A DNA stretch of 64,000 nucleotides from Selaginella tamariscina (GCA_003024785.1 PUQB01000035.1:806001-870000); one strand, 5' to 3'; shown: positions 9,585 to 21,892, counted from the stretch's first letter. The notes: generated by a model from the sequence alone, not told the origin. Program-made: numbers and translations.

Positions 9585-12530
9585 ATGTTTAATACTGGAG
9601 ATAAAGTATATCTTCTTCGGAATAACGAGATAGTTAGCACTGGAACCGTGGAAGTTCGAGATGATAATGCATCATGTTACAATATTGTCCAAGGGTCTTG
9701 TGTATATGTATGGGTGAACACCATTTACAAACACATTAAGGTTCCTATAACAGAATTTGAAGAGGGTTCTCATGTATTGTGGAATGTGAATAAAGTCAAA
9801 GCTAACACATAAAATATAAAGTCACAAACAAATATTAATACGAGCTCACAAGATGATGGCTTACCTACTGTGATGGATGAGGTAAATCTCTTTCTTCATG
9901 AGATCGAGGTTGGGAAGGGCATCATCTCAGCTGTTAATCCAATGAAAGCCGTATCAAATAAGAAACTAGGGGCTTACTATGTAGCTGTAGTTGTGATAAA
10001 GGTTTCACCAAATGGCACATTGCATCTTAGATCCCTTGTGAAGTGGCGAATATTTGAATTAAAACGGCTAGATGGTTCAACATATTTAGGGTTGAATTTC
10101 AATAATAACAATCCGGAAAGGCAACCCATGTTTAAAGGGGTTCCTTGCATTGGTCTTATAATAAGGAAAAGGAGATTCATGGGTTGCAAATCAACCACAG
10201 CAAGTTTCGGCAAGAGGGTCAAGATGGATTCCACATCTTCAGCAAGTGTTGTTAGCATCTCCATGATTAACTGCTGCAAGAAGAAGTGTTGTCAGATGGC
10301 AAACCGGAATGAAATTACCCAGTGTACACATGCCTTTCGTAAGCTTACTCAAAAGCAAAGGCATGATTTGTATATGCTACACTAACTAGGTGTATTGATG
10401 GAATGGCCTTGGACATAGGTACATTCAGCTTCAAAGCTTGGTATACTATATAGGGATCATGAAGACCACGTTCTACTACTGAAGGGATGGGTGGCTAGAT
10501 GGAGCATGCACCTCAGTACATGGGAATACTTGCTTGGTCAAAACTCGCTCTCACATTATGACAGCCATAGAAATACTCAAGGCTTTTGTGAAGGCAAATG
10601 CAGATAAGATGCCTCATAAATGCTGTGCCACAAATGCAAGGGTCAGGAAAAATCTTAAGATTTTGCCTTCAATCTATACTCAATTGAAGCTATGTGAACA
10701 TGTGAATACTCATTTTAAGGATGTAGAGATTGCAAAACACTCTAGCTTTTCCAAGTGTGACACTTGTACATCACTAAAGGCTGTAGAGGCTTGTGCAAAA
10801 ATCTTGGTGGAGATCACTAGCATTCAAAAGAAGATGGAGGCCCACATGATTGCACAACAAACTTGTTGGTCTCAGTACTATGCACACCACATGTTTTTTG
10901 TGTCCCGCCCATGAGAACACATGTGCTTAATCCACAAAAAGATGGATCATTCAAAGACCAGCATTCCAAAGCTAATTACAACACTAAAGTGCCTTGGAAA
11001 TGTTATGAAACTTCAGATTTCATTGACATGTGTGTTAACATATGAACACGGTTGTGAATCATATGAACAATTTTCATTTCCACACTGGTCTAGCGACTCC
11101 AATTTTACTATTGGGTCGTTGGCCATGTGTTTCAGAAACCTTAAAGCCCACTCACATACAAGTCCTATGGGTGATTTCAAAGTGAAGAAATAACACCTCC
11201 AACTTTTACACAATGTTCTCATGAACACATTTGCACTTGAGGCTACTTGGGAATAGGAGAGGCACTCACAAAAAATAGATCGCCTTGTTGAGAGTTTCGG
11301 TTTAGTGGAGGTATCTAGCTTAGATAGTGTATAAGTGTCATCAACATCAAATAAGCTTCCTCATCATTTACTTTTATAAATGGATAATTGTGCATGCGAG
11401 AACAAAATAGATAAATCATTTTAATTAAGGGTTTTTGAAGCTTTTATTTTCTAGAAACGTACTAGCATACTTATCAATGCTTGTTGCCAAATGTGTGTTT
11501 GAGATACAGTTTCCTTATGGTTTGTCACACTCATGAAGATATCAATGCATTCTTTAGTAAAATCTCTAACTCTATAAAAAGGGCAAGTGCACTTACCTTA
11601 TCACATATGATGGATCTTTTGAAAATTGCATCTTCAAAAAAAGTTGTGTTTTATTTATGATTAAAGTGCCAAATTTTAAAAAGTTTCTCAAGGAATATAT
11701 CAAAGAGGGGAGCGATTCTTTAACTGGTCATTTTGTGCCACTACAATGTTTCTTCTCCACAATAAATGATATACCTATTATGCAGTACAAGTTACGGCCA
11801 TCAAACATGAGTGGTTATTAAAAAGGGGTTTAATGCTTTTCAAAAGTGGAGAGGATGGAAAGCCACTTTCCCAAAAGGAAAACAAGTGAGTGCCCCAACT
11901 TAAGGAACAAGAGCTTATTGTTGATGGCATCAAAAAGTATGTGACATTGGTTCAAAAATCGACGTTAAAAGAATTTCGATAAAATGACTAGTTATTCAGA
12001 ACTATATAAGTGGTCGACTATTGAGAAAATGTTATCAAGAGTTAAAACGGCATGTTGTCACAAGTACAGAATTACAACACCCTTTTGGCATAAAAAGGTA
12101 GCGGAAGAAAATTGAAACAACATTAATGAGTGCAGATGAAATATAAACCAATAGTGATGTGGAAGTGCAAATCCCACACTTTGTTAAATAAAAGAACCAG
12201 AAATTTAAACCATACTTTAATTGATGCAAAGATTTTCAAAAACTGATGATCGTCTTCATTACTCTAGATTTATTATATAACCAATTTATTTGGATGGGTC
12301 AAATTATTGACATATTAAAGTCATTACAAAAATAATATAGTAAAGGTTGTATGATTCAAACCGCAAAAAAAGCGACATGAGAAGGAGAGCAAAATAATGG
12401 ATGCCTAGAGAAAACATGGTCTTATAATTATAAAGACCCAACATATTTTATAAATGTTAAATCCATTCGATATAAGTGAATATCAAAAAGCATTAATAAA
12501 GTCATAATCAACAAAATTGCATGTCTTTTA
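9585..12530 (+). pseudogene. DUF7869-type transposase pseudogene, copy 2
   Basis: Homologous along its length to the gene at 3507-6624, including MFNTGDKV at the start and CDTCTSLK in the middle. In-frame stops appear near 9810, 10383 and 10912, with many small deletions in the second half. The HTHEDID block survives only as HTHEDINAF near 11526-11552. It retains the reading phase across the place where copy 1 lost a base (TSSASVVSISMINCC), which supports that call. Confidence 0.85.
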
Positions 12531-13142
12531 AGCTTAAAGTAATTATAAAAATAGTATATTTAATATTCATTATTATAATCAATTCTTTATTAATAGTACC
12601 AAATTATTTCTTAACTATATAAATTTATAAAAAGCTATAGAAGATTAGATTTTGTATATAATTACTAGTACAAAGTTTTAATTAATGTTATATTAAAAAC
12701 AACATAAATATTTATATAATAAACATGTCACACCTTATGCCAATTAGGCAAGGGCCAATCGGTGTTTATGAGAGGCCCCTAGTTATAATGACCCAGTTAC
12801 GCTTGAGTCTTTTACCCACATATCCCACAATCTTTACCTAAGTACCTCTCATGCTATTATAAACATTTATATTAGGGCCATGCAATCAAAATTATAATAT
12901 ATTATATAACTTAATACCTTCTACTTTTATAATTTTATTAATGTTTTCTCCACCAATGCTATAATTTATTAAAGGGTTAATTACAAAAATATAATGTTCT
13001 AAAAGATATTCTATCTTTAAACATATATTCTAAGAATATTCTTTATTTGAACATATATTATTTAAAGAATAATCTTTTAATATTAAAAATTACTAATTGA
13101 ATAATTAAAATTGCTAATTATTAAGAAATGAGACTATAGACA

Positions 13143-13167
13143 TAGTCCATTTTAGTTACAAAGTGCA
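13143..13167 (-). repeat. Right terminal inverted repeat, copy 2
   Basis: TAGTCCATTTTAGTTACAAA then GTGCA: a diverged version of the terminus at 7104-7128, at the outer edge of homology with copy 1. The flank starts TACA. Confidence 0.7.
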
Positions 13168-13570
13168 TACAAGATAGTAATAACTAATACGTATTTTAAA
13201 CTTTAATCTTCTAAAGTATATTTGAATTAAAGTGATACATTATGAAATTCCAAATATTACAAAGCCTTGATTTCATAACTTTTATAATTTAGAAAAACTT
13301 GAAGTTAATACCAATAGTTTTTTTCTGTTTTAAATAACTAAATATATTCCTGAACTTATGAGGATATGTGAACTCTTTAAGTGTTATTTATAAGTAGCTT
13401 TAAAATTATTGTTAAATTCGCCCATGTTAGTTAGATATATAATTTGAAATTTTCTTAACAAAATAATATTCTTAAACTTACGTGCTTTAAACTTGCACTC
13501 TAGCAGATTGCCATAATCAAACCATTCATATACCAGATTTTCAGTCAAATCTATTTCAAACGCCACTTAA
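13168..13570. other. AT-rich intergenic sequence
   Basis: No feature seen. This is the left edge of the only stretch that looks like ordinary genic DNA. Confidence 0.4.
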
Positions 13571-13757
13571 CTACCCTACACTTCAAACACTGTAGCATTT
13601 GAGGCCGTGACTGACTGCAGCTGGAAGGCGACTCTCGACCAAAGAAATGAATTCAATTGCCACTTCAACTACCCTACTGTAGCATTTGAGGCCGTGACTG
13701 ACTTGCAGCTGGAAGGCGACTCCGACCGAAAGAATGCATTCAATCGTGATGGACTTT
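13571..13757. repeat. 87-bp tandem duplication upstream of a small gene
   Basis: Two copies of a unit containing CTACCCTAC, TGTAGCATTTGAGGCCGTGA and AGCTGGAAGGCGACTC, offset by 87 bp (13591 versus 13678). It lies within 350 bp of the TATA box at 13833, so it could be a duplicated promoter element; that role is only an inference. Confidence 0.85.
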
Positions 13758-13832
13758 TTCATTTTGCTTGTTTTGAACTGGACAACTTGGATTCACATTG
13801 TTCAAGTTACTGTTCACATTGCTGAAGTTGAG

Positions 13833-13839
13833 TATAAAA
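13833..13839 (+). promoter_or_regulatory. TATA box
   Basis: GAGTATAAAAGG, 68 bp upstream of the ATG at 13901, leaving room for a start site about 30 bp downstream and a short leader. Confidence 0.7.
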
Positions 13840-13900
13840 GGAAAGACAGGAACACCATAAGCAGTCTGTTTAGTGTTTCATTCTTTTTATTTCTTTCAAC

Positions 13901-14339
13901 ATGTCTTTGAGTGTTAATGTCTTGGTAGTTCGTGGTCAAACCCCTCCACCTCAAGGAGCTGATAAACTCCGTGTAGGAGATGTGCTTTTTGCTGAGCCGA
14001 AGGGATACATGGTTCTCCAAAAATCATTTCCATCTCCTCCACATCCGCCCACTCGTGCAGGTTTGGGGCCACAGCTTCAGCTGTACCCTCGGTATCCGCC
14101 GCCAGTGCAGGTCGACCACACGGCGCTTATCCAGCTGAACAAAATGGAACAGTGTCGATCTTCGAGAACGGTCGACAGGTTGCTGTCAAAGGCAACCCTT
14201 TGGATGAAAACGACAACTATCAGCTGAAGCTTGTCAAAGTTAAGGACTATTATTTCGAACTTCAGGAATCAACGGGCCGGTGAAGTCAAGAGCAACGGCA
14301 CCATATATATTGATGAAATAGTGCATTAATCTGTCACAG
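13901..14339 (+). pseudogene. Small unrecognised gene, apparently frameshifted
   Basis: From ATG 13901 the protein begins MSLSVNVLVVRGQTPPPQG and stays open to 14227. From about 14030 a different frame looks more protein-like (GTVSIFENGRQVAVKGNP, then DYYFELQES) to a TGA near 14280. One base further along a third frame ends EVKSNGTIYIDEIVH at 14339. This suggests a compact protein of about 140 residues broken by two indels, or a gene with a very short intron. A TATA box lies upstream and AATAAA at 14413-14418 downstream. I do not recognise the family. The alternating polar/hydrophobic pattern suggests beta strands. Confidence 0.45.
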
Positions 14340-14412
14340 CCATCTTACACAGTGGCTTTGAGCTTTGTCATCTCTACTGTCTACGTCCTTGAAATGCCGA
14401 AGTCTTTCCGTT

Positions 14413-14418
14413 AATAAA
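14413..14418 (+). terminator. Polyadenylation-signal-like AATAAA
   Basis: AATAAA 74 bp after the last stop of the small gene, followed by T-rich sequence. Confidence 0.5.
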
Positions 14419-14621
14419 TGAATTATGTTTTTTAAATTTGTCTTTCTGCCTAAACTTATAAATGTAAAGATAATAAATTTACACGCTCTTCAACATCATC
14501 CGTGTTCTTCCGCAACAGGACGCCGGCTGCATGTCTCAAACACAAGCATAAATAATAGTTTTTATTTCATCCTGAGATATTAGCTCCACAAACCGAGTCT
14601 GTTGGCAAATCAGCTGGGGTG

Positions 14622-14987
14622 TTAACTTTTCTTGTGCAACAAATACTTACTTACTATTTCCAAAGTCTTTGTGCGGCTTGGACAACCAGATTTGCCAGAG
14701 GTAGTTCCAAGCTCGTGTCTTCTATCTCTTTCTTTCAGCTTTGTTTCAAGTGGGACTGCACAGCTATTACACAGGTTGAGCGTCTTTAGGGGCGCCACAA
14801 ATCCGTAGTTGAAAATACTACAGAAATATTTAATTACTAATTTAATTATTTCCGGAATGCTTCTTTGCAAATTTTGCATGCGGCCGGAATGCTTCTTTAC
14901 ATGCAGTGACACGCGGCACATTACTGATACTAAGTGATAATCATGCAGATGCCTTACAGCAACAGTGTTTGATGAATTTGATGGCAA
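14622..14987 (-). CDS. Hypothetical protein, 121 codons
   Basis: Starts MPSNSSNTVAVRHLHDY and ends ..KYLLHKKS. It contains CSIFNYGFVAPL and a basic segment KLKERDRRHE. I recognise no domain. Composition is less AT-biased than the surroundings, which mildly favours a real exon, but I see neither an obvious promoter nor splice sites that decide its limits. It is convergent with the small gene at 13901. It may be one exon of a longer gene or chance. Confidence 0.3.
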   Translation of the reverse strand: MPSNSSNTVAVRHLHDYHLVSVMCRVSLHVKKHSGRMQNLQRSIPEIIKLVIKYFCSIFNYGFVAPLKTLNLCNSCAVPLETKLKERDRRHELGTTSGKSGCPSRTKTLEIVSKYLLHKKS

Positions 14988-14999
14988 ATTACAAAATGT

Positions 15000-15504
15000 T
15001 TATTTACATACACATGGGTAGTTGGTAAGCTAGTCACCATGCAGATCATCAGCATTGATAGCACTGATCATAGCAGCAAGAGCATTATTTATATAGTTGA
15101 TTTTACTATATACATTTTTCTTTTATAAAAATGTACGTTTTCTAGAGAGATGGACGAACTGTACACGTAACAAGGTCGAACTAAGACTTGTGGCCAGTGA
15201 TATATGCCGTAGTTAAAAAATGCTACGGATTAGTAATTAAAGTAGATTAATAATTAATAAATTAGATAAAAGCTTATCGAACCGCTGGTTGACCTATGTT
15301 GAAACACCATGACCAGAATTGATGTTAGTCATAACTAGATGTTAAGAAACTTAATTTTGGGGCTAGCTATACGAATGGCTCACATAAATCTATTTATATA
15401 TATATTTATTTATTTATAAAGCCACCACGTTAATCAGGGAGTTCTTCTTTAGTGCAAGGTATTCCCGGCCAGCATATTTCCTTTATTTAATTTGTTTTTA
15501 CTTC
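15000..15504. other. Intergenic sequence without recognised features
   Basis: No coding potential or repeat recognised. Confidence 0.4.
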
Positions 15505-16512
15505 TTGATTTTTAAAATATTCTATTATGTGTCTAATTTTTATACTTTCACATACATTATTATGTGGAATATTCTTCTTGCTTACATTAATACTTACTTT
15601 GAATATTGTAAAACACTTTTGTATTGTAGAAATTATTTCATTTATTTACATATTATATTTACATAGTTATGGTGGGTGAATCTCATTTTGATTAATAAAG
15701 TTAGAACTAATTAGAACTAAATCCAATTATTATTTAACCATTTGAATTTTGTAAGTCTATTTAAATTAAATTTGAAATAATCATTAAATAAAATTTAAGA
15801 TAACTAACTAATGGAATTTATAATGGCGGTTCAATACGATTAAGAATGGTCATTGAAATTTATGTATGACATATATGCTATCATGCCATGCATAGTCTAG
15901 TGGTTAGGATGGTGCCATGCATGTTTAGAAATTTAAGATGGCTATTGACTAGGATTAGGATTTAAGATGGTTGTTAATATGTATTAATGATAAACATGTA
16001 AGATTTAATATGGCCGTAGGATAGGATTTAAGATGGTTATTAACGACGCAATTTAGAATGGCCGTTAGATAAAATTTAAGAAACAGATACCATACATAGA
16101 GACACACATAATGTATATAGTCATTTCTCTCTCAGTACACATAATACGTGCAAACTTTATTTGTAATGAATAAGAACTTATATTGCAATAATATTTTTTT
16201 AACATGCTTTTTAAGTTTCGAAGTTATTAAATACCATTGCATTCTTAAAATCGGAGCATTTGAACATTTTTAAAATGAGAGAATTCTTATGAGAATTTTT
16301 CATTTTACTTCTAGACTCATTCCATGTCTTCTCATAAAATTGTCTTTACATTTAAGTTGAAGTTACCACTATTAACTTTTAGCATACCTCAAATTTAGTT
16401 TCCAACGATACATCCACATTATACCTTCTTGTATTTAAGTCCTCCCTAAACATTAAGGTTCAATAATTGTTTTTAAAGTAATAACATGATATCGTTTGTG
16501 GATCGGTAATAA
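15505..16512 (+). repeat. Near-empty target locus (blocks C and A contiguous)
   Basis: Bases 15505-16190 match 41133-41845 in reverse complement, and 16195-16512 match 19757-20073 in reverse complement. Here the two blocks are joined through GCAATAATATTTTTTTAACA, whereas the other pair is separated by the 21-kb element at 20078-41132. Block C contains a degenerate repeat of TTTAAGATGGCCGTTA. Homology was judged by eye. Confidence 0.8.
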
Positions 16513-16532
16513 TATAGCTTCAAAAGATAAGT

Positions 16533-17460
16533 GTGAAAGGGACCAAACAAGTGAATTACAAACCATTCAAGAGACAACGATGCCCCTTGTTACCCATAAC
16601 CATATTGTGTTGTTGTGTGTTCTACTTTATTGACAAAGGCTTGAGGACAGAGGAAGAGAAATCAAATAGGGAATTTTCATTTATTATCATGATAAATTTT
16701 GACATGATATTATTTTCCGTCCAGGGTTAGATCGTCTCTTTCAAAAGCTCAAGGACATGGATGCACTTGTGAAAATTTGGTCATGCATGTAGTTTTACAA
16801 CTTGAAACCGTTGCTGAATTTGTTCAATAAACACTATAATGTTGTAAAAGAAGTGATTCGTAAAGTTTGGATTTTTGACCAGTGAGTGTGTTATAAACCT
16901 CTCAAATATTATGATATAAGAAAGAAAAACAAGCTATACTTCTTCAATAATTTGGCTTTATTGGGAAATTAATCAATTAAGGATAATGAAAAACGTACAT
17001 ATTTTAGTGGTAGATGACTCTCCTCAAAAGGCTATGCTTAACCAAAACATTGTTTATATTCATCCAATCACTTTCGACCCATATTATAATATTAATACCA
17101 TAGATGAGCTAATGAATTACTTGGATACGTGCCTCAGAAAGAAGAATCTTAAAACTTTTGCGAGTAATATCCACCATATAAAATACCTTAACGCTTTTCT
17201 TTTTAGTAATTTTGAATTTTAAATTAAAGAAGAGTAACTAGGCGCTCTACAATATTATTATCAAAGAATTTCATTTTTAAATAAGCCTTTATGCATTCCT
17301 GGTCTTATCACAAATTACATATTAACAAGGATGGCAATTCTTAACTGCATTCATAAGAGTGTTAGGTAGTGGCAACAACATAAGAATTGATCAGAATGAT
17401 TTGATTAATTAAGAGGGTGACTTAGACAAAATGAGAAAATTTCATTACAAATAAATTGGT
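16533..17460 (+). pseudogene. NIF/FCP1-like HAD phosphatase remnant (second copy)
   Basis: Pieces in two frames. 16533-16727 covers the segment after motif I (FSFIIMINFDMILFS). 16986-17222 carries VVDDSPQKAMLNQNIVYIHP, the DDSP motif with the following N-rich loop typical of NLI-interacting-factor-type phosphatases. 17290-17460 holds the C-terminal tail with stops. It is nearly co-linear with 20365-21500 but carries independent lesions. The catalytic DxNG motif is not in this copy. Confidence 0.7.
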
Positions 17461-17904
17461 AGGTTCAAAAGGAAATGATTTCATTTATAATTATGTTTGA
17501 TTATGTTTAATAATATTTTTAATTATTATAAAATATTTTTACACTCAAGAATAATATGAATATTCAAAGATATTTTAGGAATATTCTTTACTTTATGGAT
17601 ATCTTGTTAGAATATATAATTGTTTTATTATATAAATATTCTGTCTATGTATTTTAAGTTGTAATGTTTATTAAGTGTATATTGACATGAAGATTGTATT
17701 TTTATTCATTTCTTTGTCGCATATTAGTGCAAAAAAATAAAGATATATTTTTAGTAACAATAAAATTGATTTTATTTACACTAAGTAAGGTTAATTAATA
17801 ATTAATAATAATTAAGACTTAAATATATATTTATTAAATAATTAATTATTAATTAGAACTTAAATATTAATTAGTAATATTTTATATTCCCATTTTCATG
17901 TATC

Positions 17905-17929
17905 ATACCCAATTTAGTTACAACGTGCA
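17905..17929 (-). repeat. Terminal inverted repeat beside the NIF remnant
   Basis: CATACCCAATTTAGTTACAA then CGTGCA. It differs from 20078-20103 (reverse) at a few positions. The flank is TTTATTC, so no TATA duplication is visible here. Confidence 0.75.
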
Positions 17930-19756
17930 TTTATTCAGTTGTTTAACATTAAAATAATGAAGATTAATATACAAATCTTATAAAATTCATGAAAATTGTA
18001 TATAGACTTTATATTAAATTGTTTCGTTACGATAGAACCATATATTTATTAATTTGACATTTTCATAGTCTCGTATTTATAAATAAAATATTTAATTAAT
18101 ATCAATAATGTTTAAAAAGGTAGAATATAGTTGAAAATATAATAATCAATTTAGCCATTGCTCTTAATGTATTAATTGAAAATGGTTTTCTAAGTTGAAT
18201 CTAATTTGAAACTACTAACTAAATAGCTATAATTATAAACTTCTAACAGAATAGTTAAGTTAATTGCTACTAAATAGCTAAGTTCATCTCTAACTAAACT
18301 CGTTTAACTAAACTCTAGTTAAATTTTAACTAAAAATGCTTAGGAATCATATTAAATTTTCAATTTAAACATTTAACTTTGTTATAAAATTGGCCTTAAC
18401 CATTTCATTTGTGTTTTAGTTTATACTAACAAATTTAGTACAAGGATTCCTTTTCCATGCCCAAATGACACTTTCAACATCAATGATATCATGGCCGTCG
18501 TGTGGGCTTTCGTGCAACTTCTTTATCCACTACTTAAAATATTAATCACTTGCGGTAATGTATGAATCCATTGCTTTATACCATTGAACTCACACTTGTT
18601 GGTTCTTTGGGGATTAATCTAGCTTACATACCTCATTAGCTTTTATTTAAATTATAATAAGCATGAGATTTATTTAATACACTATAGTGCCAATTGTCAA
18701 CTTTGGATAATTATTGAAAAGAAATGTTATTGAAAGAGTTGTCACATTGTTTCACATGTTGTGTGTTATTAATTATAAATTAGATTTTTAATATAACACG
18801 AGTAATTAGTGATAATTTCACATTTTCATTCGAATACTTGGTACAATGATGAGTGTCATATGGCTATAGCTATGATATATAGTTGACAAGAGGTGTTGGA
18901 GTGGACAATGTCGATATCCGCAGCTTGACAAGGTATAAGAGATGGTGGTATATAGGTAAGAAGAGATATGTTTACTGAGTTACTTAAAAAACACCCTAAT
19001 AAGTTTTGAACAACGCAATATAATGTTATAAAGTTAAATATCATATGAGTGAAAGCAATATTTAAAGCAATTATATTTTACAGTCATTTTTGCAATTAAA
19101 GATATTAACATATATTCAAATGAAGAATGTTTAGTGATTAAGGAATATGAATTAATTTATACATTGCATAAATTAAATAATGCTAAAAAAGAAACTTGGA
19201 TGGGTTACAAACAGAGTTATGTAAATGGGCAATGCCTAAAGTATTATTAATAATAAATTATTACCATGTAATTATAAAACATTGACGATATTCTCTTTAT
19301 TTAAAGTTATTAGTTATAGTTATAAAAATATGGCTTATTCAAAGAAGAGATTGGAGCACATGTGACAAATCAAGTTGGACTTCATCAAAAATTCTACTAT
19401 TGATCAATATAATAACATTGCATATTCTTGTGGACGAGGAAAAAAAAAAAAATCAAATTTCATTTGTTATTTCATAAATTTTTAAAAGACATGATATAAT
19501 TCCATGTGGAAAACTATGTAAGGTAATGAAATATAAGAGTACCATATGCTTTACAATATGCAACAGTGAAATTGTGTTAGCAAGCCTTATCTCATATCAT
19601 TAGTTGAGAACAATTTTTAAATATGTAAGAGTTCACCCATTCTCCAACTTTATTTGGCTTGTATATTAATGAATTGAGGAGTTGATTAATGTAAAAAAGT
19701 GTGGTGGTCCTCATGTAAAAATATGTGATTTATAATATATCGTATTAAAGTTTAGT
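17930..19756. other. AT-rich sequence with no recognised gene
   Basis: About 1.8 kb with no convincing reading frame on either strand. Short TTAATTAA-type runs only. Possibly host flank or very old repeat. Confidence 0.4.
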
Positions 19757-20073
19757 GATTATGTTCATAAACGATATCATGTTATTACTTTAGAAGTAAT
19801 TATTGAACCCTAACGTTTAAGGAGGACTTAAATACAAGAAGGTGTAATGTGGATGTATCATTGGAAACTTAAATTTGAGGTATGTTCAAAGTTAATAGTG
19901 GTAACTTCAACTTAAATGTAAAAACAATTTTGTGAGAAGACATGGAATGAGTCTAGAAGTAAAATGAAAAATTCCATAAGAATTCTCTCATTTTAAAAAT
20001 GTTCAAGATGCTCCGATTTTAAAAATGCAATGGTATTTAATAACTTCAAAACTTAAAAAGCATGTTAGAAAAA
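19757..20073 (-). repeat. Left flank of the 21-kb element (block A, inverted copy)
   Basis: Reverse complement of 16195-16512. It ends GTTAGAAAAA directly before the TATA duplication. Confidence 0.8.
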
Positions 20074-20077
20074 TATA

Positions 20078-20103
20078 TGCATGTTGTAACTAAAGTGGGC
20101 ATG
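20078..20103 (+). repeat. Left terminal inverted repeat of the 21-kb element
   Basis: 26 bp, pairs with 41107-41132 with two mismatches. The preceding TATA at 20074-20077 is the candidate target-site duplication. Confidence 0.85.
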
Positions 20104-20364
20104 ATACGTGAAAATGGGAATATAAAATAAATTACTAATTAATACTTAAGTTTTAATTATTAATTAATTATTTAATTAATATGTAATTAAGCCTTAAATA
20201 TTAATTAATTATTAATTAATCCTTCAATAACCTTACTTAGTAAGGAATATTCCTAAAATATCTTAGAATATTCATATTATTTTAAAAATAGTTTATAATA
20301 ATTAAGAAATACTATCAAACATAATTATAAATGAAATCATTTTCTTATCAACATGTTAATTTTT

Positions 20365-21500
20365 TTATAAATACTTTCTTCCTATCATACAGAGAAATCT
20401 TCTCATTTTGTCTAAATCATCACTCTTCGGATTAATTAAATCATTTTGGTCAATATCTTGATGTTGTTGCCACCACCTAACACTCTCACGAATGCAATTG
20501 GGAGTTGCCATCCTTGTTAATACATAAGATGTGATAATAGAAGGTCTACATAAAGACTCATCTAAAAACTGACGTTTCTTAAGAATAATATTATAAAGTA
20601 CCCGGTTGCTATTCTTCATTTTATAAAATTCAAAATCACGAGAAAGAAAAGCTTTAGGAATGTTTGATACGGTGGATACTGCTCACAAAAGTTTTCGAGA
20701 TTCTCTTTCTGAGGCACGTATCCAAGTAGTTTACTAGCTTATCCATCATATCGGTATCAGAATATGAGTCGAAAGTGATTGGATGAATACAAGCAATGTT
20801 TTGGTTGAGCATAGCCTTCTGAGGAGAGTCGTCTACCATTAACATCTGTGCGTTCTTCATTATCCTTAAGCGACTGATCTCCCATGAGTCCCAATTATTC
20901 TCTCATTCTTGAAGAAGTATGGTTTGCTTTCTTTTTTTATATTGTAAAATTCGAGAGGTTTATAACATATTCGTTGGTCAAAAATCCAATCTTTACGAAT
21001 CATCTATTCTGCAACACTACAATGTTTCTTAAGCAAATTCAACAGCGATGTTAAGTTATGAATCTGCATGCATAACCAAATCCCCACAAGCGCACCCATC
21101 TCCTTAAGCTTTTGAAAGAAACGATCCAATCCTGGACGAAAATAATATCATATCAAAATTTATCATGACAATGAATGAAATCTCCTTGTTTGATTTCTTT
21201 TTTCCTATCCTCGGGCCTTTGTCGATGAAGCAGAACACCATTGACATCCAACAACACAATATAGCCATGAGTAACATAGGATAGCGTTGCCTCTTGAATA
21301 CTTTGCAAATCACTTGTTTGCTCCCTTTCACATTTACTGTTGACACTATCTCGTTGCCTATCCCTTTCATTTAATTGTACATCGTCCTTACAAGATTCAG
21401 ATATTGCAGGCGCTGAAGAAATTAATTTCGGAACTGAAGCCAATAAAAAGATGATGAAAAACTGAAGTGGCCCCCATAATAACAATGTTTTGAGCTGCAT
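20365..21500 (-). pseudogene. NIF/FCP1-like HAD phosphatase gene, cargo of the transposon
   Basis: Begins MQLKTLLLWGPLQFFIIFLL, a hydrophobic start that could be a signal anchor, then a polar linker. IVLLDVNGVLLHRQRP near 21230-21265 is HAD motif I of the plant NLI-interacting-factor type (D-x-N-G). IRKDWIF..KPLEF follows, then LMVDDSPQKAMLNQNIACIH at about 20770-20835, the DDSP motif of the same family, and a tail with WWQQHQDID ending near 20365. Frames change and stops occur between about 21160 and 20860, and some breaks may be short introns. Family members remove phosphate from Ser/Thr in proteins; here the activity is only inferred from motifs. It lies 260 bp inside the TIR and on the same strand as gene U. 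A second, truncated copy is at 16533-17460. Confidence 0.7.
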
Positions 21501-21824
21501 TATTATCTATTTCCTACATGAACTCTGTCATTCTGACATGTGGCACAAGAAATTGTCGCCAAACCCCTCTCTTACCTCAAGGCAATGCTGAAAATCCATG
21601 TTCTCAACTGTTTCATTACATTTGCAAAATGGTAGTTAGCTGACCTTAAAATTATCAAGGTATATTATTTACCTTGTTTAATGTGCGACCCATGTTTGAA
21701 CTAAAAGCTTCATTAATCCTTGAGAATTTATTTTATGTACAAATATAAACAAAATATACAAAAATGCCTTATGTTACACTCATTTACAACTATTCGTCAC
21801 TCTAAGAACTCATTAACAATTCTT

Positions 21825-21892
21825 CTTCGCTATTACCTTCTGAGTGAGGCGAAGAAGGTCTAGGCCGCTTGTGAGAGAAGGTAATAGCGAAG
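21825..21892. repeat. 17-bp perfect inverted repeat at the 3' end of gene U
   Basis: CTTCGCTATTACCTTCT at 21825-21841 and its complement AGAAGGTAATAGCGAAG at 21876-21892, loop of 34 bp, overlapping the last codons and stop of gene U. It may result from an inverted duplication of the coding tail; a terminator role is speculative. Confidence 0.75.

Larger units (their letters stand above)
8176..13167 (+). mobile_element. DUF7869-type DNA transposon, copy 2 (old, decayed)
   Basis: Starts inside the AT-rich block, runs through the exon-like segment (about 8593-8662), a decayed palindrome array (8836-9430), the transposase pseudogene and the AT tail, and ends with TTTTAGTTACAAAG then TGCA at 13167, followed by TACA. 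About 120 bp at 12723-12842 is absent from copy 1. The left side is cut off by the 235-bp repeats. Confidence 0.8.
16528..17929 (+). mobile_element. Truncated copy of the NIF-gene end of the large transposon
   Basis: Reverse complement of about 20078-21370: NIF-like gene remnant followed by an AT tail and a terminal repeat ending TGCA at 17929. It begins abruptly at GTGTGAAAGGGA without the N-terminal part of the gene, so it is a 5'-truncated duplicate. It sits immediately after the near-empty locus. Confidence 0.75.

Noticed and set aside
15890..15925. tRNA-Glu-like box A (GTCTAGTGGTTAGGAT)
   Set aside because: No anticodon stem, box B or acceptor pairing around it; only the D-arm-like phrase is present. 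Could be a tRNA-derived repeat but I cannot support it.
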